Shown here: piece after piece, positions 17,285 through 25,785 of the stretch
Position numbering within the stretch: the first letter of the stretch is position 1
Layout of the letters: each line of letters begins with the position of its first letter
Source of the DNA: Paludibacterium yongneupense DSM 18731
GTDB lineage: Bacteria; Pseudomonadota; Gammaproteobacteria; Burkholderiales; Chromobacteriaceae
Direction of reading: 5' to 3'
Length of the DNA stretch: 63,493 nucleotides
Assembly: GCF_000422925.1 (NCBI RefSeq)
Contig: NZ_AUGZ01000030.1
Location: 1 to 63,493 of the forward strand
The notes under the pieces: generated by a model
What the model was told of the DNA's origin: nothing
The model's input: only the letters and a program-made list of their open reading frames with translations
The model's database searches: none
Position numbers and translations under genes: made by a program

Positions 17285-18091
17285 ATGTCGGTAAGCCATT
17301 ACGAGAATTTCCCCGTCGGTTCCGTTCTGTTGCCGCGGCACTTGCGCGAGGCGGTGCACGCGATCTATCGCTTCGCGCGTTATGCCGACGATGTGGCGGA
17401 TGAGGGCGATCTCGACGCTGCGGGGCGTCTGGCCGAACTCGGCCGGCTCGAGGCCGGGCTGGACGCCATCGCACGCGGCGACACCGGTCTGGAGCCCCTG
17501 TTCGCCGATCTGGCTGCCGCCGTGGCGCGGCATGCGTTGCCGCTGGCCCCGTTCTACGATTTGCTGTCGGCCTTTCGCCAGGATGTGGTGCAGACGCGAT
17601 ACCGCACTTTTGCCGAGGTGATCGATTACTGCCGCCGTTCCGCCAATCCGGTCGGGCGTCTGATGCTGGCGCTTTACGGAGAGAACGATAGCCGTAGCAT
17701 CGCCATGGCGGATGGTATCTGCAGCGCCTTGCAACTGATCAACTTTCTGCAGGATGTGGCGATCGACGAAAAGAAAGGGCGCATCTATCTGCCGCAGGAC
17801 GATCTCGCTCGCTACGGCATCGCCGAGAACGGTCTGGGTGCCGATGTGCCCGGCTGGCGCCCCATGATGTTGCAGCAGATCGAGCGTGCGCGGCGGATGC
17901 TGCAGGGCGGCGCCCCTCTGGGCAAGAGGCTGCATGGCCGCATCGGACTCGAGCTGCGTCTTGTCATCCTCGGCGGCGAGCGGATCTTGCAGAAGCTGCA
18001 CCGCTCGGGCGGCGATGTCTGGAACGCCAGGCCGGTGCTGACCTGGCGCGATTGGCTCTATATGCTGTGGCGCGCATTGCGCGCCGTGTGA
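17285..18091 (+). CDS. hpnC: Squalene synthase-like HpnC (hydroxysqualene synthase)
   Basis: Trans-isoprenyl diphosphate synthase-fold protein of 268 residues that, in the HpnCDE route, turns presqualene diphosphate into hydroxysqualene. The two aspartate motifs are visible: RYADDVADE near residue 37 and INFLQDVAIDEKKGRIYLP in the second half. ATG 17285 follows a GGGGGACGG ribosome site and a TATAAT; the longer upstream frame starts before that promoter. It is the first gene of an operon with hpnD and hpnE. Order C-D-E matches other proteobacteria. Confidence 0.92.
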   Translation: MSVSHYENFPVGSVLLPRHLREAVHAIYRFARYADDVADEGDLDAAGRLAELGRLEAGLDAIARGDTGLEPLFADLAAAVARHALPLAPFYDLLSAFRQDVVQTRYRTFAEVIDYCRRSANPVGRLMLALYGENDSRSIAMADGICSALQLINFLQDVAIDEKKGRIYLPQDDLARYGIAENGLGADVPGWRPMMLQQIERARRMLQGGAPLGKRLHGRIGLELRLVILGGERILQKLHRSGGDVWNARPVLTWRDWLYMLWRALRAV

Positions 18092-18117
18092 GCAACCCCG
18101 AATCTTAGGAGTGGCGC

Positions 18118-18963
18118 GTGACGCCCGATCAGTATTGCGAAGACAAGGCTGCCGCCAGCGGTTCCAGCTTTTATTACAGCTTCCGTTTTCTCCCGGCCGA
18201 CCGCCGGCGCGCAATCACCGCGCTGTACGCGTTTTGCCGTGAGGTCGACGACGTCGTCGACGACGTCGTCGACCCCATGGTGGCACAGGCCAAGCTCGGC
18301 TGGTGGCGGCAGGAGGTCGCACACCTGTTCGGCGGAAAGCCCGAGCATCCGGTGACGCGCGCGCTGGCGCCGCACCTGCTGGTGTACGGGCTGCCGCAAA
18401 CCGAGTTCGAAGCGATCATAGACGGCATGGAGATGGACCTCGAGTTCGCTCGCTATGATCGCTTCGATGATCTGCGCGAATACTGCCATCGCGTTGCCGG
18501 CGTGGTCGGCAGGCTGGCTGCGCGGATCTTCGGGTTTCAGGATGCGGCTACCCTGCGGTATGCAGATGAATTGGGATTGGCTTTTCAGCTGACCAATATC
18601 ATCCGCGACGTCGGAGAGGATGCACGCCGCGGCCGGATTTATCTTCCGATTGAAGATCTGCAACGGTTCGGCGTCACGGCGGCGGACATTCTGGCATATC
18701 GCGACAGCGACGAATTCACGCGATTGATGGCGTTTCAGATCGAACGGGCGTTGTATCACTACGCCCATGCCTGGGATCTGCTGCCGCCCCGCGACCGCAA
18801 GACGCAGCGGCCAGGACTGATGATGGCGGCGATTTATCGCGCCACGCTGCTCGAGATCGGGCGGGATGGCCCGGGACGGGTCTTGAGTCAGCGCTTGTCG
18901 CTGACCCCTGTCTTCAAGCTGTGGCTGGCATGGAAAACCTGGACTTTCGGCTACCGTCCATGA
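18118..18963 (+). CDS. hpnD: Presqualene diphosphate synthase HpnD
   Basis: Protein of 281 residues that couples two farnesyl diphosphates to presqualene diphosphate. First aspartate motif FCREVDDVVDDVVDP lies around residues 39-52 and the second is TNIIRDVGEDARRGRIYLP near residue 160. The start is GTG 18118 with TAGGAG upstream. The first motif is encoded by a 12-base unit repeated twice, but the motif length equals that of relatives. The stop overlaps the hpnE start (ATGA). Confidence 0.93.
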   Translation: MTPDQYCEDKAAASGSSFYYSFRFLPADRRRAITALYAFCREVDDVVDDVVDPMVAQAKLGWWRQEVAHLFGGKPEHPVTRALAPHLLVYGLPQTEFEAIIDGMEMDLEFARYDRFDDLREYCHRVAGVVGRLAARIFGFQDAATLRYADELGLAFQLTNIIRDVGEDARRGRIYLPIEDLQRFGVTAADILAYRDSDEFTRLMAFQIERALYHYAHAWDLLPPRDRKTQRPGLMMAAIYRATLLEIGRDGPGRVLSQRLSLTPVFKLWLAWKTWTFGYRP

Positions 18964-20219
18964 GTCGCCCCCGGATCGCTGTCATCGGCGCAGGCTGGGC
19001 CGGTCTGGCCGCTTCCATCGAACTGGCCCCCGTGGGGGAGGTGGTTGTTTTCGAGGCGGGGCGCGAGGCCGGCGGGCGTGCGCGGCGCGTGCGGGACGAC
19101 AGCGAGTCGCTGGATAACGGCCAGCATATCCTGATCGGCGCCTATCGCGAGTGCCTGCGGCTGATGCGTTGCGTCGGGAGCGATCCAGAACGGTCGCTGC
19201 AGCGCTTGCCCTTGTCCTGGTATCAGGCGGACGGTCTGCGAATGGCGTGTCCGAGCCTGCCTGCTCCGTGGCATCTGGTCCTGGGGCTGCTCCGTGCAGA
19301 CGGCTTGTCCTGGGGCGAGAAATACCATCTCGCCCGTGCGCTGGGTACGTTGCGGCGGAGCGGCTGGCAGGTCGCCGAGGATGGGACCGTGTCGGGCTGG
19401 CTGCGGCGCGAGCGACAGCCGGAAGCGCTGCTCGAGCGTTTCTGGCGGCCGCTGGTGCTGTCGGCGCTGAATACGCCTCTGGAAATCGCGTCGATGCGGA
19501 TCCTGGCTACCGTGCTGCGCGACAGTCTCGGCGGCTCTCGTGCCGACAGCGATCTGTTGCTGCCGCGTGGCGATTTGTCGGCGTTGTTTCCTGATCCCGC
19601 TTGTGCCTGGTTGCGCGAACACGGGGCGGAGCTGCGTTTCGGGCACCGTGTCGACTCGCTGGAAACGGTGGAGGGGGGAGTGCGGGTGGAAGGCGAGCGC
19701 TTCGATGCCGCCATCGTCGCCGTTGCGCCTTACCATGCCCTGGCCCTCATTGGCGAGGAGGCGATGCCGGCGGGAGTCAAGGATCTGTCGTTCTGGCCGA
19801 TATATACCGTGTACTTGCGGTTTGCACGCCCGGTGCGCCTTCCCCGTGCAATGACCGGGCTTGCGCATGGTACCGTCCACTGGATGTTTTCGCGTGCGGA
19901 CGGCTTGTTCGCCGCCGTCATCAGTGCGCCTGATGCGGCGACTCTGCCGTCGCGCACGGCCCTGGTGGCGGCCGTGGTGGCCGATGCGCGCCGGGTCGAT
20001 CCTGGCCTGCCCGAGCCGCTCTGGAGCCGGGTGGTGGTGGAAAAGCGCGCGACTTTCGCCGCGGTGCCAGGGCGTATCCGGCCGCCGGCGCGGACCGGTT
20101 TGCCGCAGGTCTATCTGGCCGGAGACTGGGTCGATTCGCCCTATCCGGCAACGCTGGAAGGAGCGGTGCGCAGCGGCGTTGGGGCCGCTGATGCGTTGAG
20201 GCAAGATTGGGATTCATGA
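18960..20219 (+). CDS. hpnE: Squalene-forming FAD-dependent desaturase/reductase HpnE
   Basis: Amine-oxidase-fold flavoprotein of 419 residues that reduces hydroxysqualene to squalene. The N-terminal FAD site is IAVIGAGWAGLAASIELA and the C-terminal binding segment is QVYLAGDWVDSPYPATLEGAV, both typical of phytoene desaturase relatives. ATG 18960 overlaps the hpnD stop, the usual tight coupling in this operon, while the frame extends upstream without support. No squalene-hopene cyclase is present in the window, so the end product here is squalene or awaits a cyclase elsewhere. Confidence 0.92.
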   Translation: MSRPRIAVIGAGWAGLAASIELAPVGEVVVFEAGREAGGRARRVRDDSESLDNGQHILIGAYRECLRLMRCVGSDPERSLQRLPLSWYQADGLRMACPSLPAPWHLVLGLLRADGLSWGEKYHLARALGTLRRSGWQVAEDGTVSGWLRRERQPEALLERFWRPLVLSALNTPLEIASMRILATVLRDSLGGSRADSDLLLPRGDLSALFPDPACAWLREHGAELRFGHRVDSLETVEGGVRVEGERFDAAIVAVAPYHALALIGEEAMPAGVKDLSFWPIYTVYLRFARPVRLPRAMTGLAHGTVHWMFSRADGLFAAVISAPDAATLPSRTALVAAVVADARRVDPGLPEPLWSRVVVEKRATFAAVPGRIRPPARTGLPQVYLAGDWVDSPYPATLEGAVRSGVGAADALRQDWDS

Positions 20220-20986
20220 CAACAAAATTGATGACGGAATTCGACGACGATGCCGCGCTGTCGGGGCGCGTGCTGTTGGTGACAGGCGCCTCGCAGGGCA
20301 TAGGGCGCGCAGCGGCATTGCGCTTTGCCGCCCTTGGTGCCACGGTGGTCCTGCTGGGACGCAGCCGCCGCGCTCTGGCGGCGGCCTATGATGAGATTGT
20401 ACTGGCTGGAGGCCCTGAGCCGGCTGCGATCTCGCTGGATCTGCTGACGGCGGGCGAGGCCGAACTCGACGGCTTGGCGCGGCAGATCGCCTCCGAATGC
20501 GGGCGGCTCGACGGTATTCTGCATTGCGCGTCCTATTTGTACGCGCTGTCGCCGTTGACGGAGCAGACCATAGACGAGTGGATGAACCAGTACCGGATCA
20601 ATACGGTGGCCCCCTTCGCGCTCACCCGCGCGTGCCTGCCGCTGTTGCGCGCCGCCGAGGACGCGGCGGTGCTGTTCGTCGGCGAGACGCACGGTCTGCA
20701 CCCGGGACCGTTCTGGGGCGGCTTCGGTGCCTCCAAGGCGGCACTCGCGTATCTGGCTCAGGTTGCTGCCAATGAATGGGATGTCTATCCGGGGCTGCGC
20801 GTCAATTTATTGGTGCCGGGGCCTGTGAATTCCCCGCTGCGGATGCGCACGCATCCCGGCGAGGATCGGAGCGAGCGCGGCGAGGTCGCGGCCTTGCTGC
20901 CGCATCTCGTGTATTGGATGGGACCCGGGGGCCGTGGCCGTAGCGGCGAGACGATAGAACTGGACTTGCGACGCAAGGGAGAATGA
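20216..20986 (+). CDS. SDR-family oxidoreductase (YciK-like)
   Basis: Short-chain dehydrogenase of 256 residues with NAD(P) motif LLVTGASQGIGRAAALRFAALGA, the central INTVAPFALTRACLP and the catalytic region GGFGASKAALAYLAQ, where the usual active-site tyrosine is replaced by phenylalanine (GFGASKAA). YciK relatives share that substitution, so classical dehydrogenase chemistry is doubtful. Start ATG 20216 overlaps the hpnE stop (ATGA). It may act on the hopanoid/isoprenoid pathway or be unrelated but cotranscribed. Confidence 0.82.
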   Translation: MTTKLMTEFDDDAALSGRVLLVTGASQGIGRAAALRFAALGATVVLLGRSRRALAAAYDEIVLAGGPEPAAISLDLLTAGEAELDGLARQIASECGRLDGILHCASYLYALSPLTEQTIDEWMNQYRINTVAPFALTRACLPLLRAAEDAAVLFVGETHGLHPGPFWGGFGASKAALAYLAQVAANEWDVYPGLRVNLLVPGPVNSPLRMRTHPGEDRSERGEVAALLPHLVYWMGPGGRGRSGETIELDLRRKGE

Positions 20987-21501
20987 ACATGCGCTCCACG
21001 GCTTGGCTGCCGGTGCTGCTGCTGCTGACCAGCTGCAACTGGATCGGCAATGTGACCGGACTGTCGAAAGACGCCAATAAAGCGGTCGGCGCAGCTTGCC
21101 GCCAGAGCGGCCGCTCGCTCGAGCAGTGTTATCTGCGCAATCCGGAGGCCGACAAGGCACAGATCTATGCCGGCTGGCGCGAGATGCACGAGTATATGAC
21201 GCGCGAGCATTTGCAGACGATGGCCCCGCCGCCCGACCCGCCGCCACCGACGCCCGAGGTGGCTTCCGCTCCGCGCGGGCAGGCGCCGGCCGCCGATGCG
21301 ACGTCGAGCCGGGGGAGCGCCTACGACGATGCGGCCGCCAAGAATGACCCCGAAGTGGCGGCCGTGATGAGCGTCATCCGTAATCAGCATGTGCCGGCTA
21401 GCGGTGTGCGCGACGCCAAGGACCAGAAGGCCCTGCTCGATACCATCAATCAGCTTAACAATGCCCGTCGTGCCGGCGGCGCCTCGGCTCCGAGGAACTG
21501 A
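20983..21501 (+). CDS. Hypothetical lipoprotein
   Basis: Protein of 172 residues with a signal peptide ending in the lipobox LLLTSC (Cys at about residue 18), so it is predicted to be an outer or inner membrane lipoprotein. Downstream are a helical part (SKDANKAVGAACRQSGRSLEQC), a Pro-rich stretch (APPPDPPPPTPEV) and a low-complexity tail. Its start overlaps the SDR stop (ATGA), placing it in the hpn-radA transcription unit. I recognise no domain. Confidence 0.7.
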   Translation: MNMRSTAWLPVLLLLTSCNWIGNVTGLSKDANKAVGAACRQSGRSLEQCYLRNPEADKAQIYAGWREMHEYMTREHLQTMAPPPDPPPPTPEVASAPRGQAPAADATSSRGSAYDDAAAKNDPEVAAVMSVIRNQHVPASGVRDAKDQKALLDTINQLNNARRAGGASAPRN

Positions 21502-21509
21502 ACACGGAC

Positions 21510-22865
21510 ATGGCCAAGATCAAGACGGTATTCCACTGCAGCGACTGTGGTGGCGAATCTCCGAAGTGGCAGGGACAGTGCCCGCATTGCGGCAGCTGGA
21601 ATACCTTGAGCGAGTCGCAGGCGACCGAAGCGGCCGGGCCTGCCCGCTTCCAGTCCTGGGCCGCTGCCGCCGAAGTGCAATGCCTGTCCGATGTGCGCAC
21701 CGAAGCCCTGCCGCGCGAAGCGACCGGTATCGATGAGCTCGATCGCGTACTCGGGGGGGGAATGGTGCGCGGCGCCGTGGTCCTGATCGGCGGCGATCCC
21801 GGCATCGGCAAGTCGACGCTGCTGCTGCAGGCGCTGGCTCGCATTGGCGAGCAGCGGCGCGTGCTGTATGTCTCGGGTGAAGAGTCGGCGCAGCAGACGG
21901 CCCTGCGCGCGAGCCGCCTGGCGCTGGACCCGAGCAAGGTGCGGCTGTTGGCGGAAATCCGCCTGGAGTCGATTCTCGCCGTTCTCAAGCGCGAGGCACC
22001 TGAATTTGTGGTCATCGATTCGATCCAGACGCTGTACACCGATCGGGTGACCTCGGCGCCAGGGTCGGTGTCGCAGGTGCGCGAGTGCGCGGCGCAGTTG
22101 ACGCGCATGGCCAAGGAAAGCGGCACCACCATCGTCCTGGTCGGGCACGTGACCAAGGAAGGCGCGCTGGCCGGGCCGCGCGTGCTCGAACATATGGTTG
22201 ACACGGTGCTCTATTTCGAGGGCGATTCGCACTCCAGCTATCGCATGATACGGGCGATCAAGAACCGCTTCGGCGCGGTCAACGAACTCGGTATTTTTGC
22301 GATGACCGAGCGCGGCCTGAAGGGGGTGAGCAATCCGTCCGCGATTTTTCTTTCATCGTGGCGTGATGATGTTTCCGGTTCCTGTGTACTGGTGACGCAG
22401 GAGGGGAGTCGCCCCCTGCTGGTCGAGGTACAGGCGCTGGTCGACGATGCGCATGGCTTTCAGCCGCGCAGGCTGGCCGTCGGCCTTGAACAGAACAGGC
22501 TGGGCATGCTGCTGGCGGTGCTGCACCGTCATGCGGGCGTTGCCTGCTTCGAGTCGGATGTGTTTCTCAATGCGGTCGGCGGCGTACGCATCAGCGAACC
22601 GGCGGCCGATCTGGCCGTGATTCTTGCCATCGTGTCGTCCCTGCGCAACCGGCCGTTGCCTGAAAAGCTGGTGGTGTTCGGCGAGGTGGGGCTGGCCGGC
22701 GAAGTCCGTCCTGTCGCGCGCGGTCAGGAACGCTTGCGCGAGGCCGCCAAGCTCGGCTTCACCCGTGCCGTCGTTCCACTCGCCAATTGCCCGCGTCAGC
22801 CGATCGAGGGACTGGAAGTCATCGGGGTCGAGCGGCTCGGCGAAGCGGTCGACTATTGTCGCTGA
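21510..22865 (+). CDS. radA: DNA recombination/repair protein RadA
   Basis: RecA-like branch-migration helicase of 451 residues acting on recombination intermediates. Domains in order: C4 zinc finger (Cys10, 13, 24, 27), RecA-type ATPase with GGDPGIGKST near residue 93 and the RadA-specific IKNRFG motif near residue 250, then a Lon-protease-like C-terminal domain. Length and order match the family. It lies eight bases after the lipoprotein gene and its 3' end overlaps the tail of the convergent DUF2325 gene by 47 bases. Confidence 0.96.
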   Translation: MAKIKTVFHCSDCGGESPKWQGQCPHCGSWNTLSESQATEAAGPARFQSWAAAAEVQCLSDVRTEALPREATGIDELDRVLGGGMVRGAVVLIGGDPGIGKSTLLLQALARIGEQRRVLYVSGEESAQQTALRASRLALDPSKVRLLAEIRLESILAVLKREAPEFVVIDSIQTLYTDRVTSAPGSVSQVRECAAQLTRMAKESGTTIVLVGHVTKEGALAGPRVLEHMVDTVLYFEGDSHSSYRMIRAIKNRFGAVNELGIFAMTERGLKGVSNPSAIFLSSWRDDVSGSCVLVTQEGSRPLLVEVQALVDDAHGFQPRRLAVGLEQNRLGMLLAVLHRHAGVACFESDVFLNAVGGVRISEPAADLAVILAIVSSLRNRPLPEKLVVFGEVGLAGEVRPVARGQERLREAAKLGFTRAVVPLANCPRQPIEGLEVIGVERLGEAVDYCR

Positions 22866-23202
22866 GCGGTCTCGCGGTCTCGGCCGGCGCGGCGTTGCAA
22901 CGATCGCATTCGGCACACAGCCCTGCGCATTGCAGCGACTGCTGCAATGCGCATACCGAGCGGCGGCAGGCGATGAAGCGGATGTTATGCTCCGCTGCCA
23001 GCTCGCGGAAGTGGCGCATGACGTTGTGCCCCAGGAAATCGGTGAACAGGATGAGCAGGTCGGTGCCGGCCGGCAGCCGGTCGAGCTTGCGCTGATGCGA
23101 GCTGTTGCGGCCGCTCAGGTGGCGGGCGATGCTGATGCCGAATTTCTGCAGCACGTCCGGAATATTGCCCAGTGTATCGGCCCCTACCAGCATGGCGTTC
23201 AT
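22819..23202 (-). CDS. DUF2325 protein with Cys-rich tail, Fur-box promoter
   Basis: Protein of 127 residues. The body (LVGADTLGNIPDVLQKFGI, HLSGRNSSHQRKL, LLILFTDFLGHNVMRHF) matches DUF2325. The region RFIACRRSVC and then QCAGLCAECDRC contains six cysteines spaced C-x4-C-x7-C-x3-C-x2-C-x2-C, which would suit metal or iron-sulfur binding. ATG 23202 has AAGGA upstream. The promoter is covered by a strong Fur box, so expression should rise under iron starvation. Its last codons overlap the 3' end of radA on the opposite strand. No function is established for the family. Confidence 0.75.
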   Translation of the reverse strand: MNAMLVGADTLGNIPDVLQKFGISIARHLSGRNSSHQRKLDRLPAGTDLLILFTDFLGHNVMRHFRELAAEHNIRFIACRRSVCALQQSLQCAGLCAECDRCNAAPAETARPLSDNSRPLRRAARPR

Positions 23203-23234
23203 GGTCGTTCCTTCGCATGGCATATCAGATGAAC

Positions 23235-23253
23235 GCTAATGATAATTATTACC
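23235..23253 (-). promoter_or_regulatory. Fur box over the DUF2325 promoter
   Basis: The + strand 19-mer GCTAATGATAATTATTACC matches the Fur consensus GATAATGATAATCATTATC at 16 of 19 positions. It covers the -10 box at 23239-23244, so Fur binding would block transcription when iron is plentiful. Confidence 0.75.
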
Positions 23254-23267
23254 ATTGAAGCGTGCAA
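23239..23267 (-). promoter_or_regulatory. Sigma-70 promoter of the DUF2325 gene
   Basis: On the - strand TTGCAC (23262-23267), 17-base spacer, TATCAT (23239-23244). Start would be near 23232, giving a 30-base leader before ATG 23202. Confidence 0.72.
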
Positions 23268-23294
23268 GTCCCGAAATGCGGCTTTTGTGCCCGG

Positions 23295-24977
23295 TCAAAA
23301 ATTTTTACCGGCGCGCCAGATCGACCAGATCAGCCACATGCTATTGATGAAGGCGGCCAGAAATCCCAGAAAACCCAGGAAAGGCAGGCCGAACAGCTTG
23401 GGACCGGCGTTGACGGTCATGACGATGGACGAGCCGATGATCAGCGAACCGGTGACGATGCCCATGGTGAGGCGGTTGGCGCTGGTGTCGAGCTGGCGGC
23501 CGAAGCTGTCAAGCCGTTTCAGATCCAGATTGATGCGAAACTTGCCGTGCCGGACATCCTTGCCCAGTCGGACCAGATCACGCGGCAGGCCAGCCATCAT
23601 GGCCGCGACTTCCTTTACCGTCTGGCGTCCGCGCTTGAGCAAGGTTGCCGGGTGGTAGCGCTCCAGTATCAGGGAGCGCACGAAGGGGGCGAGGTGGTCG
23701 ACCAGCATGAATTCCGGGTTGAGCTGGCGCCCCAGACCTTCCAGCGTCACCAGTGCCTTGAATAGCAGTGTCAGATCCGGCGGCAGCAGGATGGAATGGT
23801 CGCGGACCAGCGCCATGATGTCGCTGACCAGTTGGCTGATATTGACATTCTTCAGGGCCACATGTTCGTACTGGAACATGAACTCGCTGATATCGTAGGA
23901 GAAGCGTTGCTCGTCAACCTGGGTGCTGCCTGTCCACGCCATCAATACGTCGGTCATTGCCGCTTCATCGCGTTCGCTCAAGGCCGCAAGCAGGTCGACG
24001 ATCTCGTCGCGCCGGGTGTGGCTGATACGGCCGACCATGCCGAAGTCCACGAAGCAGATCGTGTGGTCGGCCTGGAAAATCACATTGCCCGGATGCGGGT
24101 CGGCGTGGAAATAGCCATTGATCAGAATCATTTTCAGCACTGCGTCGGCGCCGCGCCGTGCGAGTTCGACCGGGTCGAGCCCCGCCGCGCCGAGCCCGGA
24201 CACGTCGCCGGCGGACAGGCCGGCGATATATTCCTGTACATTGACCGCCGGGTTGGTGAATTCCCAGTACACGCGCGGAACCGTCACCGTTTTGTCGTCG
24301 GCGAAGTCGGCGGCGAACCGCTCCATATTGCGCGCCTCGACGGCCAGGTCGAGTTCGCGTCGCAAAGAACGCGAAAACTGGTTGACGACTTCCTGGGGCT
24401 GGAAGCGGCGCACATCGGGAAACTCGAGTTCGAGAAGATAGGCCAGATGCGACAGAATGCGCAGATCGGCGTCTATCTTGTCGACGATGCCGGGGCGGCG
24501 CAGCTTGACGGCGACCTGGCTGCCATCGCGCAAGGTGGCGCGGTGCACCTGGGCGATCGAGGCCGAGCCGATGGGGACCGGGTCGAACTCGGCGAACAGG
24601 GTTTCCGCCGATGCGCCCAAGGTCGCCTTGACCAGTTGCTGGACACGTTCAGGAGGAAGCGGCGGGACCCGGCTCTGCAATTTCTCGAATTCGGCTATCC
24701 ATTCCGGGGGGAACATGTCTACCCGCGTCGAGAGGATCTGGCCAAGCTTGATGAACGTCGGCCCCAATTCTTCGATGGCGAGACGGACCCGGACCGGAGT
24801 CGGCAGCCCTGCATTCGGATCCGGCAGACTCAGGTTCAACCACTTGCCGGCGATTTCCATCGCCCGCGGCAGCCGCAGGCGCTGGGCGAACTCGCCGAGT
24901 CCGTGATGAATCAATATTCCACTGATTTCTTTTAGGCGCGGCAAGTCGCGCATTGCAATAAGAGTTTCTCGCAGCAT
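23295..24977 (-). CDS. ubiB: ABC1-family protein kinase-like UbiB (ubiquinone synthesis)
   Basis: Membrane-associated atypical kinase/ATPase of 560 residues needed for ubiquinone biosynthesis. Family motifs in order: FIKLGQILSTR (KxGQ), IGSASIAQVHRATLRDG (A-rich loop), AVKLRRPG, FHADPHPGNVIF, and CFVDFGMVGRI. The C-terminus has two hydrophobic segments (GIVTGSLIIGSSIVM and PFLGFLGFLAAFINSM), as expected. ATG 24977 starts the MLRETLIAMRDL sequence; the frame extends further but without a better start. It is divergent from the NlpC/P60 gene. Confidence 0.9.
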   Translation of the reverse strand: MLRETLIAMRDLPRLKEISGILIHHGLGEFAQRLRLPRAMEIAGKWLNLSLPDPNAGLPTPVRVRLAIEELGPTFIKLGQILSTRVDMFPPEWIAEFEKLQSRVPPLPPERVQQLVKATLGASAETLFAEFDPVPIGSASIAQVHRATLRDGSQVAVKLRRPGIVDKIDADLRILSHLAYLLELEFPDVRRFQPQEVVNQFSRSLRRELDLAVEARNMERFAADFADDKTVTVPRVYWEFTNPAVNVQEYIAGLSAGDVSGLGAAGLDPVELARRGADAVLKMILINGYFHADPHPGNVIFQADHTICFVDFGMVGRISHTRRDEIVDLLAALSERDEAAMTDVLMAWTGSTQVDEQRFSYDISEFMFQYEHVALKNVNISQLVSDIMALVRDHSILLPPDLTLLFKALVTLEGLGRQLNPEFMLVDHLAPFVRSLILERYHPATLLKRGRQTVKEVAAMMAGLPRDLVRLGKDVRHGKFRINLDLKRLDSFGRQLDTSANRLTMGIVTGSLIIGSSIVMTVNAGPKLFGLPFLGFLGFLAAFINSMWLIWSIWRAGKNF

Positions 24978-25037
24978 GAGGTATCCAGCCTGTCTGCCGG
25001 CTTTACACTGCCGGCCTCGTCCGTTAGAGTGCGGGCT

Positions 25038-25739
25038 ATGAAATTGCATCGTCACCTACTGGCTTTGGTGCTCGCTGGCTTTATGGTATGCGCTTATGCC
25101 GCGCCAGAAAAAGCCGCGCCCGAAGCGCGCCCGAACGCCGAAGCCACGGAAGACCCGATAAGCAAGTATGCCTCACCCGGCGAAGACGCTGTGGGAGATA
25201 TGCTGCTTCAGGCTGTCAGTCTGCTGGGCGTCGCCTATCGTTTTGGCGGTTCGACCCCGAACACCGGCCTCGATTGCAGCGGATTCATTCAATACGTCTT
25301 CAAGAAATCGCTCAAGGTCAATCTGCCGCGCACCGCGTCGGAAATGGCCCATGTCGGCCGCGCCGTCGATAAGGCGGAACTGATCCCCGGGGATCTTGTC
25401 TTTTTTAATACCCGTGGTTTTGCATACTCACATGTCGGTATTTATCTAGGTAACGGTAAATTTATCCATTCGCCGCGTACCGGCAAAACCATCGAGGTGA
25501 CGACGCTGAACCAGTCGTACTGGGTTTCGCACTGGAACGGCGCGCGCCGCGTCTCGCGTACCGGCACGGCTGGCGCCAGTGCAGCGGCGGATGTTTCCGA
25601 TACACCGGCGACGTCTTCCCCTTCTTCGGCGCGCTGTACGCGTGGCGCGAAAAAGTGCCGTGCGGCGGCGAGCGCCGCCAGGAGGGGCGGCGGTGCGAAA
25701 AAGAGCGCTGCCCACAAGGCACACAAGCACAAACACTAA
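25038..25739 (+). CDS. Secreted NlpC/P60 cell-wall peptidase with basic His/Lys tail
   Basis: Peptidoglycan endopeptidase-like protein of 233 residues. A signal peptide (about residues 1-19, ending CAYAAPEK) is followed by an NlpC/P60 domain with the catalytic Cys in LDCSGFIQYVF, His in YSHVGIYLGNG, and a third polar residue in KFIHSP. The C-terminal 60 residues are low complexity, rich in Ala, Arg and Lys, ending in a Lys/His repeat. The tail is unusual and might hold the enzyme at the wall or bind metal. Start ATG 25038 begins the signal peptide. Exact peptide bond cut is unknown. Confidence 0.87.
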   Translation: MKLHRHLLALVLAGFMVCAYAAPEKAAPEARPNAEATEDPISKYASPGEDAVGDMLLQAVSLLGVAYRFGGSTPNTGLDCSGFIQYVFKKSLKVNLPRTASEMAHVGRAVDKAELIPGDLVFFNTRGFAYSHVGIYLGNGKFIHSPRTGKTIEVTTLNQSYWVSHWNGARRVSRTGTAGASAAADVSDTPATSSPSSARCTRGAKKCRAAASAARRGGGAKKSAAHKAHKHKH

Positions 25740-25785
25740 GCCGCCCGGGCCGTGGCCCCGCGCGGCGAAGATGGAATGAATAGCG

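Noticed and set aside
18247-18273. Tandem 12-base repeat in hpnD encoding the aspartate motif
   Set aside because: The motif has the same length as in other HpnD proteins, so it is a codon coincidence rather than an insertion.
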